From NCBI GenBank assembly GCA_017303535.1, contig JAFLCO010000005.1:21835-53904 (forward strand): a stretch of 32,070 bases of DNA, read 5' to 3'. Below are positions 1-8,117 of this stretch, one piece after another. Source of the stretch: Planctomycetota bacterium. GTDB taxonomy: Bacteria > Planctomycetota > Planctomycetia > Pirellulales > PNKZ01. The position numbers and the translations under genes are program-made. Positions within the stretch are counted from its first letter, which is position 1. Each line of letters begins with the position of its first letter. The notes below the pieces were generated by a model. That model ran no database searches, was not told where the DNA came from, and was given only the letters and a program-made list of their open reading frames with translations.

Positions 1-122
1 GGCCCGTGACCCGAGACATACGCAATGTTGCCGACGATGACGACCGGCTTATACACGCCTCCCGGCTTCGGAATCGGCGGCAGAACCAAACCTAACTCTT
101 TCACGCGGGCTTCGGCGCTCAT
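1..122 (-). CDS. RidA (YjgF/YER057c/UK114) family protein, N-terminal fragment
   Basis: The reading frame runs off the left edge, so only about 40 N-terminal residues are visible. They begin MSAEARVKELGLVLPPIPKP and continue through GGVYKPVVIVGNIAYVSGHG. The pattern of two-proline linker, hydrophobic beta strand and YVSGHG is typical of the first strands of RidA-fold proteins, which deaminate reactive enamine/imine intermediates or have diverged to other roles. The catalytic arginine region lies outside the window. It is transcribed divergently from sulfatase A, with 186 bp between the start codons. A second RidA-family gene lies at 9869-10216. The family call rests on a short fragment. Confidence 0.7.
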   Translation of the reverse strand, partial: MSAEARVKELGLVLPPIPKPGGVYKPVVIVGNIAYVSGHG

Positions 123-308
123 GGCAACTCGCTCAGTCTGACGATTCAGGGGTGACAAAACGCCGCGATTTTAGTCGCCGCGCCACGGGCGGTAAAGCAG
201 TCGCCGCCGACTCGCAACTTGCATACGCCGCGCCCCGCGCTTATTCTCGGCCCTGTCGTCCGTCCGCACGCCGCCGTCGCGCAAATCCTATTTTTTCCGA
301 GTCGCGCC

Positions 309-1679
309 ATGCCCCGTCTTCGCTCGCTTATTCTGTTGCCGCTGGTCGCTCTGGCCGGAATCGCACCCGCCTTTGCCCAAGCCGCCAAGAAGCCAAACGT
401 CGTCTTCGTGCTCGTCGACGACCTCGGGTACGCCGACACCGGCGCCTACGGCTGTACCGATATCAAGACGCCGAACATCGATCGCCTCGCAAGCGAAGGT
501 CTGCGGTTCACCGACTTCTACTCCAACGCGCCGGTCTGCACTCCCACACGTTGCGGCTTCATCACCGGCCGCTGGCAGCAACGCACCGGCCTTGAATGGG
601 CTCTCGGCTTCTCGGCCGAGCAAGTCGTAAAGGTGGGCGACCGCTGGAAACCAATCGACGACAAGCTGGCTCTCGGCCTGCCGACGACGCAACCTTCTAT
701 CGCCAAACTTCTCAAAGCCGCGGGCTACGCCACCGGTTGCGTCGGCAAATGGCACCTCGGCTACAAACCGGAGTTCGGCCCGAACGCCAACGGCTTCGAC
801 GAATACTTCGGCAACCTGCTGGGCCACGCCGACTTCTACACGCACCTTTACAAAGACGGCACGAACCAACTTCGCGAAAACGCCGAGCCGGTCGAAGTTG
901 AAGGGTATCTCACCGATCTCTACAACGCAAAGGCCGTCGATTTCATTCATCGGCATGCCGCGAAAGGCCCGTTCTTCTTGTACGTGCCGTACAACGCGGT
1001 TCACTTCCCGTTCCAAGTGCCCGACGAGCCGACGTCGCGCATGGATCCGAAGGATATGTATAAAGGCACCCGCGACGACTATCGCAGGATGGTCGAGCGC
1101 ATCGACCGGGGCATCGGTGAAATGTTGGCCGAGCTAGAAAAGCAGGGCGTGCTCGACGATACGCTGTTCCTCTTCTCCAGCGACAACGGCGGCGAACGCC
1201 TTAGCGACAATCGACCGCTCTTCAATCACAAGCAATCGCTGTGGGAAGGAGGCATTCGCGTGCCGTGCCTCGCGCGCTGGCCGCACGGATTGCCGAAGGG
1301 CGAAGTCGTGCGACAGCCTGCCATCACGATGGACCTCACCGCCACGATCGCTGCGGCCTGCGGTGCGTCGGCGAGCGCGGAAACGCCCTTCGACGGCCTT
1401 AACCTGTTGCCGATTCTGCGCGGCGAACAGCCCGAGGTCGAACGTACGTTCTATTGGCGCGTCGGCCGGAGCGACCGGTTTCAAAAGGCGATTCGCCACG
1501 GCAACTGGAAGTACGTACTCGACGGCCAACTGCCGATGCTGTTCAACCTCGACAACGACGTCGGCGAGCGGCAAGACCTCGGCTACCGGCATCCCGAGAT
1601 CCTCAAAGATCTCGAGCGCCGGCTGGCCGCCTGGGAAGCGGAACTCGCAAAGAATCCGCCGCCACAATTGGTGCACTGA
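309..1679 (+). CDS. Secreted sulfatase A (formylglycine-dependent, arylsulfatase type)
   Basis: This is a 456-residue exported sulfatase that should hydrolyse sulfate esters, probably on polysaccharides, in the periplasm. I place the start at 309 because it gives a clean signal peptide (MPRLRSLILLPLVALAGIAP, cleavage near AFAQA). The in-frame ATG at 219 adds 30 residues that spoil it. Visible family features are the metal-binding Asp pair at residues 37-38, the formylglycine site CTPTR with Cys77, the GKWHLG motif (Lys147, His149) and a downstream SSDNGG metal-binding motif. Length is normal for family S1. The sulfatase consensus is C-x-P-S/x-R and here the fourth residue is Thr, which the family tolerates. 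The specific substrate cannot be read from sequence. It converges with the BON gene, only 22 bp away. Confidence 0.93.
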   Translation: MPRLRSLILLPLVALAGIAPAFAQAAKKPNVVFVLVDDLGYADTGAYGCTDIKTPNIDRLASEGLRFTDFYSNAPVCTPTRCGFITGRWQQRTGLEWALGFSAEQVVKVGDRWKPIDDKLALGLPTTQPSIAKLLKAAGYATGCVGKWHLGYKPEFGPNANGFDEYFGNLLGHADFYTHLYKDGTNQLRENAEPVEVEGYLTDLYNAKAVDFIHRHAAKGPFFLYVPYNAVHFPFQVPDEPTSRMDPKDMYKGTRDDYRRMVERIDRGIGEMLAELEKQGVLDDTLFLFSSDNGGERLSDNRPLFNHKQSLWEGGIRVPCLARWPHGLPKGEVVRQPAITMDLTATIAAACGASASAETPFDGLNLLPILRGEQPEVERTFYWRVGRSDRFQKAIRHGNWKYVLDGQLPMLFNLDNDVGERQDLGYRHPEILKDLERRLAAWEAELAKNPPPQLVH

Positions 1680-1701
1680 TCGATTGACCGCAGCGCCGGC
1701 G

Positions 1702-2088
1702 TTATGCCGATCGCTGCCGTACGTCGATCGGCAAAACGTCGCTGCTCCAGAGCGCCAGACCCGCCGCCGCGCCGGGTTGCGTGGCCACCGTGATCTCTTC
1801 CGTCACGCGGCGGACGTCCGGCACCCGTTTGGCCCGCACGTGGGCCAACTGGCGTTCGTAATAGTTTCGCACCCGGCCGCGAAGCGTCACCGCCCCGTCG
1901 CGCACCTCGATCTTCAACGTGCGCAGAATCGGCACATGTGTCTCCGCCAAAGCGTGAGCCACGCGCAGAGCGAGAATGCGATCGGCCGAATGTTGCGGCG
2001 GTTCTTCCAGCGACTGAACCGCGAGAGATTGAGCGGCCGGCTGTGGCAAGGCAGGTTGGTTACGGGTTCGTTCGAGTAAAGCAGTCAT
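1702..2088 (-). CDS. BON-domain protein
   Basis: The start at 2088 (MTALLERTRN) gives 128 residues and has AAGGAA about eight bases upstream. A longer in-frame start at 2154 lacks this. The central part (about residues 38-105) is one BON domain: an amphipathic helix containing RVAHAL, a strand-strand unit IEVRDGAVTLRGRV, then a second helix and the final strand ending EEITVATQ. BON domains bind phospholipid or other ligands and are common in periplasmic or stress proteins. No signal peptide is visible, so this copy is probably cytoplasmic. It is divergent from the wHTH regulator across a 501-bp gap. Confidence 0.75.
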   Translation of the reverse strand: MTALLERTRNQPALPQPAAQSLAVQSLEEPPQHSADRILALRVAHALAETHVPILRTLKIEVRDGAVTLRGRVRNYYERQLAHVRAKRVPDVRRVTEEITVATQPGAAAGLALWSSDVLPIDVRQRSA

Positions 2089-2589
2089 GGGATATTCCTT
2101 CGTCGTGCAGTTGTATTCCGAGGCAAGTTTCAGCAAGCGGCATTCGGACGACATGCAGTCGACAACAACACGATCTCATGACCGAACTCCCTACTATCGG
2201 ACTCGCCGCAACGTCGGCGGCGAGATAAGTGCGACACGTTCCGCCCGAACCGAGTTCGCGCCGCAGATAACCGCGACGCCGGGCAGTGCACGTAACTCCA
2301 ACGCAACCGTCGCGCCGTGAGTTGCTAGTTTTCGATGGAGGTGCTGCAACCGCAGGTTTTCTGCCTGCTGCCGATATTCGGCCGTCCTCAACACGCTCGA
2401 ACAGCAAACGCCTCCCGTCACTGCCGATGATATTTCCATCGCATTGCATGGGTTTTCCCGTCCAGGCGACGGCCTACCCTCGCCGATCGCGAAAATCCGC
2501 AAGATTCGCCGCGTTTTCACGCCGCATCCGCTCATGGTACGCAAATCGCATACGTCGGCTCGGCTTTCCCATACCTGAAAGGCGCTCCC
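2089..2589. other. Divergent intergenic region between BON gene and wHTH regulator
   Basis: About 500 bp without a convincing gene. Open frames that cross it have no coding character or ribosome binding site. It holds a perfect 8-bp hairpin at 2202-2224 (CTCGCCGC, 7-nt loop, GCGGCGAG). The left end carries the ribosome binding site of the BON gene. The right end carries GAAAGG (2577-2582), seven bases before the TTG start of the regulator. Its size would allow two divergent promoters plus operators, but I could not assign -35/-10 boxes with confidence. Confidence 0.4.
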
Positions 2590-3240
2590 TTGAGTACTCA
2601 AGCCTATTCCGCCCCCCTGGCGACGCCGCTCCCCACGCGGCCGAGATTCGTCGGGCCTTCCGACAACTCTCCGGTTAACGGGAGCTCGCCAGCGCCCTCG
2701 ACCGTGATCGTGTTCGTGAAGCCGCCGATTCGCGCGGGCCAATCGGGCCTCGCCGGCGAGCCGACTCCAGCCGAACATCCGGCGCTCGGAGACGTTTTGG
2801 AATTGTTGCACCGCCGGTTCGGGCGGCTCGGCAACGTCGAGACTCTTTCGATCGACGTCCCGTCCACAAGCGAACCGCCGACTGCGACCGAATCCCCTTC
2901 TTCGCCCACGCAGCGCGAATCGCTCCTGACGATCGGCGATCTCACAATCGACCGTCGCCGCCGTGAAGTGGAGGTCGCCGGCCGGCTGTGCCCGTTGACC
3001 AAGAGCGAGTTCGACTTGCTCGTCGTTCTGGCCGAACAGCCGGGCGTGGTCTTCTCGCGCCGCGAAATCGTGCTCGCCTACAAGGGATCCGATTATCCCG
3101 TCGACGATCGCTCGATCGACGTGCAGATGGTCAACCTCCGCCGCAAGTTGGGCCCGGGCCGGCGCTATCTGCAAACCATTCGCGGCGTCGGTTATCGCTT
3201 TCATGCCGCTGAAACTCCGCTGTCGCGAGGTGCCCGATGA
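2590..3240 (+). CDS. PhoB/OmpR-type winged-helix transcription factor lacking a receiver domain
   Basis: 216 residues starting at a TTG codon with GAAAGG seven bases upstream. Residues 1-105 are Pro/Ser/Thr-rich and look mostly disordered, with a short predicted helix around GDVLELLHRRFGRLG. Residues about 112-207 form a complete trans_reg_C winged helix: the N-terminal sheet (LTIGDLTID), LTKSEFDLLVVLAEQPG, the recognition helix segment DDRSIDVQMVNLRRKLG and the wing YLQTIRGVGYRF. There is no phosphoacceptor receiver domain, so it is not a classical response regulator. Its stop overlaps the start of the next gene by ATGA, implying translational coupling. Confidence 0.88.
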   Translation: MSTQAYSAPLATPLPTRPRFVGPSDNSPVNGSSPAPSTVIVFVKPPIRAGQSGLAGEPTPAEHPALGDVLELLHRRFGRLGNVETLSIDVPSTSEPPTATESPSSPTQRESLLTIGDLTIDRRRREVEVAGRLCPLTKSEFDLLVVLAEQPGVVFSRREIVLAYKGSDYPVDDRSIDVQMVNLRRKLGPGRRYLQTIRGVGYRFHAAETPLSRGAR

Positions 3241-3731
3241 TTTCCGATCCGCTCGCTCACCGTCCGGTCGACATTCGTTTCGAATGCCTGCCGCTGCGCT
3301 CGATCAGCCGTTTTGATATTCCGCTCGACGCCTCGCCCCGCTTTCGCGCCCGTTGCAATCGCATTAAGGCGGCGCTCGCCAAGCACGGCTCATTGAACAC
3401 CTACTACCTTCACGACGGCTTCTGCCGCTTCCGGCTCACAAATGATCCCACGCAAGGCGTGCTGGAGTTTCGCTTCGAGGGAACGCTCTGCACCGACTCC
3501 GACGACCAGCGCACGGTCGGCGGCGATCTGGAGGTCGAACTGCAGCACGAAAACGTCGCCTGGCTCACTGAGCCGGTCGTCGCTTGGCTGAAAGACTCCG
3601 TGCTCCGCGCCGTGATAATCGATTTCGACCGCTACATCGCCGCGGGCGACGTCTCGCAAACCCGCAATCGGCTGCTGCTCGCCGATCTCGAATGGGAACA
3701 GCGAGGCGGCTTCGTCGGTATGGGCTTGTAG
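3237..3731 (+). CDS. Conserved unknown protein, translationally coupled to the wHTH regulator
   Basis: 164 residues. Its ATG overlaps the TGA stop of the upstream regulator (ATGA at 3237-3240). No signal peptide or membrane segment is visible. The protein is alpha/beta in composition, with charged surface segments (DLEVELQHENVAWLTEPVVAWL) and a final HGGFVGMGL-like tail (RGGFVGMGL). From memory it resembles unannotated proteins common in planctomycetes, but I cannot verify this and know no function. Tight coupling to a DNA-binding protein suggests a cofactor, sensor partner or cognate target of that regulator. It ends 72 bp before the convergent sulfatase B stop, with a terminator between them. 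Confidence 0.8.
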   Translation: MISDPLAHRPVDIRFECLPLRSISRFDIPLDASPRFRARCNRIKAALAKHGSLNTYYLHDGFCRFRLTNDPTQGVLEFRFEGTLCTDSDDQRTVGGDLEVELQHENVAWLTEPVVAWLKDSVLRAVIIDFDRYIAAGDVSQTRNRLLLADLEWEQRGGFVGMGL

Positions 3732-3766
3732 CTTCATCCCACGGCTCCCGGACTAAATAGGGCGAG

Positions 3767-3792
3767 CGGGGGCTGTCAGGCCCCCGTTTCTT
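3767..3792. terminator. Intrinsic terminator between convergent genes
   Basis: A perfect 7-bp GC stem, CGGGGGC (3767-3773) pairing with GCCCCCG (3780-3786), with a 6-nt loop and TTTCTT on the plus strand. It sits between the stop at 3731 and the convergent sulfatase B stop at 3804, so it most likely ends the regulator operon. The opposite strand has no run of U, so termination from the sulfatase B side would be weaker. Confidence 0.65.
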
Positions 3793-3803
3793 CAAGAGCG
3801 ACT

Positions 3804-5642
3804 TCACTTCACCGGCTTCAGCACGATCTGCCGACAATCCATCACCGCGGCCTTCGCCTTTTTCACGGCTCGCAACTCCAGCGTTTTGAGGCCCGGCTCG
3901 TCGATTTGCACGGTGCCGATCACGCGCGGGACGAAGTTCTGGAAGTGGCCGGTGTCTTCGACCGTGAACGGCAGCGTCTGCTCGCCGATCACGACCTTGG
4001 CCTCGCTCCCTCCCTGCCCCTTGCCGCACCCCTGCCAGATTTCGACTTCATATCGTCCCGGCTTGTCGACCGTGAATTCCAGCGTCGTGTAATCGTCCGG
4101 GTTCGTCCAAAAGCCGACCGTATTTTTGTGCGGCAACGGCTCGTAGCGTAGCTGCACTCCGTGAACGTCGGCCGTGCGGGCCGCGATCGTGATCGTGCCG
4201 TCCTCGGCCTGCGGATTCGGTCGATAGTCGGGGTTCGGCGTCGGCATCTTCGCTCCGACGCGCTTACGCCACGCCTCCAATCGACCGGCCAACTCGGCGA
4301 CGACCTCCGGTTTTTCCGCAGCCAGATTACGCGACTCATTCTTGCCCGCCCCAAGATCGAATAGTTCACGCCGCCCGTTTTCGTAAAACTCGATCAGCTT
4401 CCACGGCCCGCTGCGAACCGCGCCGCCGGGCTTGCCTCCTTGATTGGCGTAGTGAGGGTAGTGCCAGAACAGATCGGGCCGCGGCTGCGCTTCGTCGCCG
4501 CGCAACTCCCCGGCGAAACTCACGCCGTCGATCCCGTCGGCTTTCGGCAACCGTGCCAGCTCCAGCACCGTCGGCAAGACGTCGCAACTCCACACCGGCG
4601 CGGCACTCACATTTCCCGACTTCGATGCGGCCGACTTCGGCGCACGAACCACGAGCGGAACGCGCACGCCCCCTTCGTAAAGCCAGCCCTTCCCTTCGCG
4701 GAGCGGACCGTTGTTCGTCGCCGGCGTGTTCGGGCCTTCAATCGTCGCCAGCCCGCCGTTGTCGCTGGTGAAAATGATCAGCGTGTCGTCGAGCAACTTC
4801 AGTTTCTCCAATCGCTCGACGATCCGACCGACGCTCAAGTCGACGTGCTCCAACATCGCCGCATAGATCGGGTTTTCCTGTTTGCCATGCGGCACGCCGT
4901 CCCAAGTAGGGTACTTGTCGATGGTCGCAGTCGGCGCTTTCAGCGGCGTATGCACGCCGAAGTGCGGCAGGTACAGAAAGAACGGCTCGGCCGCGTGAGC
5001 CTCGATGAACTTCAGCGACTCGTCGGTCAGGCGATCCGTGAGATACTCGCCGTTCGGCGCGTCTTCGAGGCCCGGAATCGTCGCCTTCGCTTGCCCTTGC
5101 TTGCCGCCGACGTAGGGCGCGAAGTAGCTGCGCGGCGAGCCGGCGTGATCGCCCGCGATGTTCAGATCGAATCCTTGTTCGCGCGGGCCGAAGCCTTCAC
5201 CACCCAGGTGCCATTTGCCGATGTGGGCCGTTGCGTACCCGGCGCTTTTGAGATGCTCGGCCAGCGTCGTTTCCTCAAGCGGCAATTCTTGGCGAATTTT
5301 GGGACGAAGCAGTTTCTGGTCGGGACGATCGGCCCGACCGGGGAGCCAATCGGTGAGGTTCAGCCGGGCCGGCACTTTGCCGGTCATCAGCGCGGCTCGG
5401 GTCGGCGAACAAACCGGGCACGCGGCATAGGCGTCGGTGAAGCGCACGCCCGAGTTCGCCAACGCATCGAGATGCGGAGTGCGGTGGTACTTACTGCCGT
5501 AGCAGCCGAGATCGGAACCGCCGAGATCATCGGCGACGATCAACACGACGTTCGGCTTACGTGCCTCGGCGGCTGCGACGACGGTCGAAGCGAAGCAGGC
5601 AACGACGATCGCAAGGAGCGAGGCGAGCGAGCTTGACGACAT
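3804..5642 (-). CDS. Secreted sulfatase B with C-terminal beta-sandwich domain
   Basis: 612 residues starting MSSSSLASLLAIVVACFAST, a clear signal peptide ending near VAAAEA. The frame stays open a further 233 codons upstream, but that stretch has no coding character and crosses repeats, so I reject it. The catalytic domain shows a metal-binding Asp pair at residues 38-39, the formylglycine site CSPTR with Cys78, GKWHLGGEGFG, a TSDNGG motif and YEGGVRVP. Residues about 483-612 form an extra beta-rich region (YEVEIWQGCGKGQGG, IDEPGLKTLELRAV). This resembles carbohydrate-binding galactose-binding-like folds, which would tether the enzyme to a glycan. The gene stands alone. Two long dyads lie 107-190 bp upstream of the start. 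Confidence 0.93.
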   Translation of the reverse strand: MSSSSLASLLAIVVACFASTVVAAAEARKPNVVLIVADDLGGSDLGCYGSKYHRTPHLDALANSGVRFTDAYAACPVCSPTRAALMTGKVPARLNLTDWLPGRADRPDQKLLRPKIRQELPLEETTLAEHLKSAGYATAHIGKWHLGGEGFGPREQGFDLNIAGDHAGSPRSYFAPYVGGKQGQAKATIPGLEDAPNGEYLTDRLTDESLKFIEAHAAEPFFLYLPHFGVHTPLKAPTATIDKYPTWDGVPHGKQENPIYAAMLEHVDLSVGRIVERLEKLKLLDDTLIIFTSDNGGLATIEGPNTPATNNGPLREGKGWLYEGGVRVPLVVRAPKSAASKSGNVSAAPVWSCDVLPTVLELARLPKADGIDGVSFAGELRGDEAQPRPDLFWHYPHYANQGGKPGGAVRSGPWKLIEFYENGRRELFDLGAGKNESRNLAAEKPEVVAELAGRLEAWRKRVGAKMPTPNPDYRPNPQAEDGTITIAARTADVHGVQLRYEPLPHKNTVGFWTNPDDYTTLEFTVDKPGRYEVEIWQGCGKGQGGSEAKVVIGEQTLPFTVEDTGHFQNFVPRVIGTVQIDEPGLKTLELRAVKKAKAAVMDCRQIVLKPVK

Positions 5643-5748
5643 CGGTCGCCGTTCTCGCGGAGCATAAATCGCCTTGCTAGAGAATTGTGCTTCGGAGTCT
5701 TGCGAAAGTTCTAATCGCAACTGATTTGCAATAACCTCAAAATTGCGA

Positions 5749-5850
5749 GTGCGTACATCGGAGCCTGAAATGTACGCACCCTTAGTTCTAAGTGATTCCG
5801 TGCGTACTTTTTCGACCTCGATGTACGCACCCCCTCCGTTTTGTACGCAG
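5749..5850. promoter_or_regulatory. Array of GTGCGTAC / GTACGCAC dyads upstream of sulfatase B
   Basis: Two perfect inverted repeats with the same architecture, GTGCGTAC, 15 bases, GTACGCAC, lie at 5749-5779 and 5800-5830. A fifth half site, GTACGCAG, follows at 5843-5850. The 15-base spacers differ in sequence, so the half sites look selected rather than copied with the spacer. Centre-to-centre distances of the half sites are 23, 28, 23 and 20 bp. The array is itself flanked by inverted TTGCAATNAC copies (5726-5735 and 5867-5876). It lies 107 to 208 bp upstream of the sulfatase B start. It could be an operator array for a dimeric regulator, or a mobile palindromic repeat. Confidence 0.45.
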
Positions 5851-5928
5851 TAACCGTAGCGCGGTTGTAATTGCAACTCTGTCGTCAATAAGTCCCTTCG
5901 CCGAACAGAAATCGGGCGTTGACGACTT

Positions 5929-5976
5929 CCTTCTCTCCCTTGCGGGAGAAGGTGCGGCGAAGCCGCGGATGAGGGG
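5929..5976 (-). repeat. REP-like repeat, family A copy 1
   Basis: A 48-bp unit of two adjacent hairpins: CCTTCTC...GAGAAGG around CCCTTGCGGG, then GCGGC GAA GCCGC, ending GGATGAGGGG. The same unit occurs in opposite orientation at 10273-10319 with a few substitutions. It is palindromic, GC-rich and intergenic. No mobility gene is near. Confidence 0.75.
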
Positions 5977-6064
5977 TCCGACCTTCGTGTCGACGTGGTA
6001 AGACTCCGGTCGCTAACGCGCCCGGCTCGCTGTTGATGTCGCTGGTGATTCATCGGCGTTGCCC

Positions 6065-6236
6065 TTAGCCCCCGGCACTTCATGCCGGGGGCAACGTGGT
6101 TAAGTTTTTCGTCGGTGGTGATCGTCGTAAAAGCGGCCACGCCCCCTCGCTTGCGCTTCGGGGCTAGTATTTGGATCGTGCGCCGGAAGCGTTGTTCGAC
6201 GTCGATCGCCCCCGGCTTGAAGAACCGGGGGCTAAG
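6065..6236. repeat. Paired-palindrome element, family D (GCCCCCGG type)
   Basis: The left arm at 6065-6095 contains the hairpin GCCCCCGGCA, 5-nt loop, TGCCGGGGGC, preceded by TTA. The right arm at 6207-6236 contains GCCCCCGG, 9-nt loop, CCGGGGGC, followed by TAAG. The arms are inverted copies of one another, as in REPINs. Inside, at 6141-6169, is another palindromic unit (GCCCC...GGGGC enclosing CTCGCTTGCGCTTC and ending in CTAGTA) that looks like a separate repeat family. A lone family D palindrome lies at 21181-21209. Confidence 0.7.
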
Positions 6237-6330
6237 GTCGGCGTCGGTTGCGCACCGGTGCATTGAGGATTGTCTCAGATTGCCGCCGCGGTTCCAGGAC
6301 GTTTTTGGCCGGCCGGAATTTTGCCTCAAT

Positions 6331-6459
6331 GTAACAGGCACACTCCGTGTGCCGTCGGTCGCAGATCAGAAACGCCCGTCGGAAATCGCCAATGGCCGTT
6401 GAGAAATCCCAGCGGCGGCCTTAACCCACAGGCGACGGCACACGGAGTGTGCCTGCTAC
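6331..6459. repeat. 129-bp MITE/REPIN-like element with 25-bp terminal inverted repeats, family C
   Basis: The left end (6331-6355) begins GTAACAGGCACACTCCGTGT. The right end (6435-6459) is its reverse complement, with 24 of 25 positions matching. Each end can also fold on itself (GGCACAC TCC GTGTGCC). The 79-bp interior has no coding potential. This is the architecture of a paired REP (REPIN) or small MITE. No target duplication is clear. Confidence 0.8.
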
Positions 6460-6556
6460 ACTGGCCAAAAACGTGCTTGACGCGGCGCAAAGTTGCCAAG
6501 TGGCCAAAAGTTTCCTTGACGCGCGAGCCGCCGCGCCTTCGACAGAGCCGAGGCGA

Positions 6557-7831
6557 TTACGCCCCGCACTGCGCCAGGACGTACGGGCCTTTCGGAATCA
6601 CGGCGATTTGCGCGTCGGCTCCGTATTCCGCGAGCGAGTCGGCGACCGCTTGCTCGACCGTCGGCGCCGGCTCGACGAACAACTTACTCAGCGTCGCGGC
6701 GGGGAGTCCATCGCTGACGACTTTGACCCGCGCTTTGCGGCGGACCTTGGCGAGTTCTTCGAGCTGCCATTGGTCCATCACGAAGTAATCGGTGTTCGTG
6801 ATGCGGTCGACGAAACCTTCGAGCGTGGCGTTCTCGTCGAAGAGCCGCGTAAACTCGGGGCTGCCGATCCCTTCGCTCATGCTCGCCGCGACGATGATCG
6901 TGCCGCCGGGCTTCACGACCTGCATCGCGCCGACCATCCCTTTGACCGCTTGATAGAACGTCGTGTCGAGCGGATAGCCGGCGCCGCTGGTGACCACGAC
7001 GTCGACTTCGTGCTCGGCACGGTCGACGACGACGCCCCGCACAAAGGCAACTCCGGCCTCGAACGCCTCGATCATGTGGCCCGCACAGAAATAGAGCGGG
7101 CGGCGCTGAGCGTCGATCACCGTGTTGACGATGAAGTCGCACCCGGCACGCTGGGCGATCCAAGTATTCTCCTCATGCACGGGATTGCCGACGAGCGAAC
7201 CGCTTTGGGCCAGGGGATGTTCGAGAAATCGCGGACTGTGCCAGGCTTTCACGGTCTCCAAGGCGGCAATGCCCGGGCAGATCAGCTTGCGGCCGCCGGA
7301 AAAACCGGCCATGAAATGGGGCTCGATCAAGCCGACGGTGATTTTCAGATCGGCGTCGAGATAACGCGAATCGATCCAGATCGGTACGCCGCGCGGACTG
7401 TCTCCGAGATACTCGTGCTCTTCGCGCCGTTTGCCGAAATGGTTCTCGCAGCGATAGTCGGCGGCGATGCGCGGGCCGACAAGCTCGACCAGTTCGGCCC
7501 CTTCGTTCGGTCGATGCAAGCCGGTGGCGACTAAGATCGTGATGCCTGCGCGGGGTACGCCGGCCGCTTCGAGCGTGCGGAGGATCGGTGTGAGCATCAG
7601 CTCGTTCGGCACCGGTCGCGTGACGTCGCAAATGAGGATGCAGGCCGAGCGCCGGCCTTGCGCGAGTTCCGCGAGCGGCGGAGTGCCAAGCGGCGCGGCG
7701 AGCAGGCGCTTGAGTTCGGCCGCCGGTTCCGCCAGCGGCACGGCGTCTTTATACGCCAAGGTACGCACGACCCGTTCGTCGGGCAGATCGACGTAGAGTC
7801 CGCGTTTGCCGTATTCGAGTTTGACGCGCAT
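6557..7831 (-). CDS. LarA-family protein (nickel-pincer 2-hydroxyacid racemase/epimerase type), paralogue 1
   Basis: 424 residues starting at an ATG with GGGAGA about eight bases upstream. Family knowledge: LarA proteins bind the NPN nickel-pincer cofactor through a lysine and racemise or epimerise 2-hydroxyacids. In this sequence I can place the key residues by spacing: CDVTRP (Arg72), ATGLHRPN (His106), [12 protein letters not shown] (His172, Lys182), WHSP (His198) and YQAVKG (Gln294, Lys297). These match lactobacillus LarA Arg75, His108, His174, Lys184, His200, Gln295 and Lys298. It is therefore likely catalytic. Whether the substrate is lactate or another hydroxyacid is unknown. It is divergent from paralogue 2. 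No cofactor genes larB/C/E are in the window. Confidence 0.88.
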   Translation of the reverse strand: MRVKLEYGKRGLYVDLPDERVVRTLAYKDAVPLAEPAAELKRLLAAPLGTPPLAELAQGRRSACILICDVTRPVPNELMLTPILRTLEAAGVPRAGITILVATGLHRPNEGAELVELVGPRIAADYRCENHFGKRREEHEYLGDSPRGVPIWIDSRYLDADLKITVGLIEPHFMAGFSGGRKLICPGIAALETVKAWHSPRFLEHPLAQSGSLVGNPVHEENTWIAQRAGCDFIVNTVIDAQRRPLYFCAGHMIEAFEAGVAFVRGVVVDRAEHEVDVVVTSGAGYPLDTTFYQAVKGMVGAMQVVKPGGTIIVAASMSEGIGSPEFTRLFDENATLEGFVDRITNTDYFVMDQWQLEELAKVRRKARVKVVSDGLPAATLSKLFVEPAPTVEQAVADSLAEYGADAQIAVIPKGPYVLAQCGA

Positions 7832-8117
7832 AGTCTGTTCTCCCGTCGCCCCGTGTTTTTTTTGAAGACCGGGGAGAGGGACCGGGGTTGAGGGGGTGTT
7901 CCAAGATTCTCACTAACGAAACGACGCCGCACAATCGCCCCGCCGGCGGTTGTGCGCCGGCAGGGCCGAAAAATCGCCGCCGGCATCGCGCGGTAGGTCT
8001 GGACGAGCGGCGACGATGGTCTGAGAATCGTGCCTGGTCGCGAAGCTGCTTCCGAGAAAGCTTCGCGACGTTGCGTCGATACGAAGTCGGCGCCGTTTGC
8101 GTAACTGTTGAGATGCC
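7832..8117. promoter_or_regulatory. Shared 286-bp divergent promoter region of the two LarA paralogues
   Basis: The region separates the ATG at 7831 (-) from the ATG at 8118 (+), so both promoters must lie here or overlap the genes. It contains a GC-rich palindromic stretch (about 7940-7995) with repeated GCCGGC/CGCCGG units, and a T-run next to GGGGAGAGGGACCGGGG-type sequence (7856-7895) that looks like a degenerate dispersed repeat. I could not assign -35/-10 boxes with confidence. Confidence 0.4.

Larger units (their letters stand above)
5643..6556. other. 914-bp repeat-rich intergenic region between sulfatase B and LarA paralogue 1
   Basis: I see no gene here. It is a mosaic. An AT-richer part at 5643-5925 contains a dyad array (5749-5850). 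It is followed by a REP-like element (5929-5976), a paired-palindrome element of GCCCCCGG type (6065-6236) with another palindrome inside, and a 129-bp element with 25-bp inverted ends (6331-6459). These are listed separately. The promoter of sulfatase B should be in the first 300 bp, reading on the minus strand. Confidence 0.7.

Noticed and set aside
219..308. Upstream start for sulfatase A at 219
   Set aside because: The added 30 residues precede and would disable a textbook signal peptide starting at 309.
2194..3204. 336-codon minus-strand open frame opposite the wHTH regulator
   Set aside because: The plus-strand frame has a complete winged-helix domain and coupling to the next gene. The minus frame has no recognisable feature.
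4440..5636. 398-codon plus-strand open frame opposite sulfatase B
   Set aside because: Composition is Arg-rich and without domains; the opposite strand is a clear sulfatase.
5749..5850. Possible CRISPR array
   Set aside because: The repeats are 8-bp half sites in inverted orientation with unequal spacing; there is no direct repeat of CRISPR length and no cas gene.
5643..6341. 233-codon in-frame extension of sulfatase B to 6341
   Set aside because: It crosses the dyad array and two repeats, has no signal peptide or domain, and the internal ATG at 5642 begins a perfect signal peptide.
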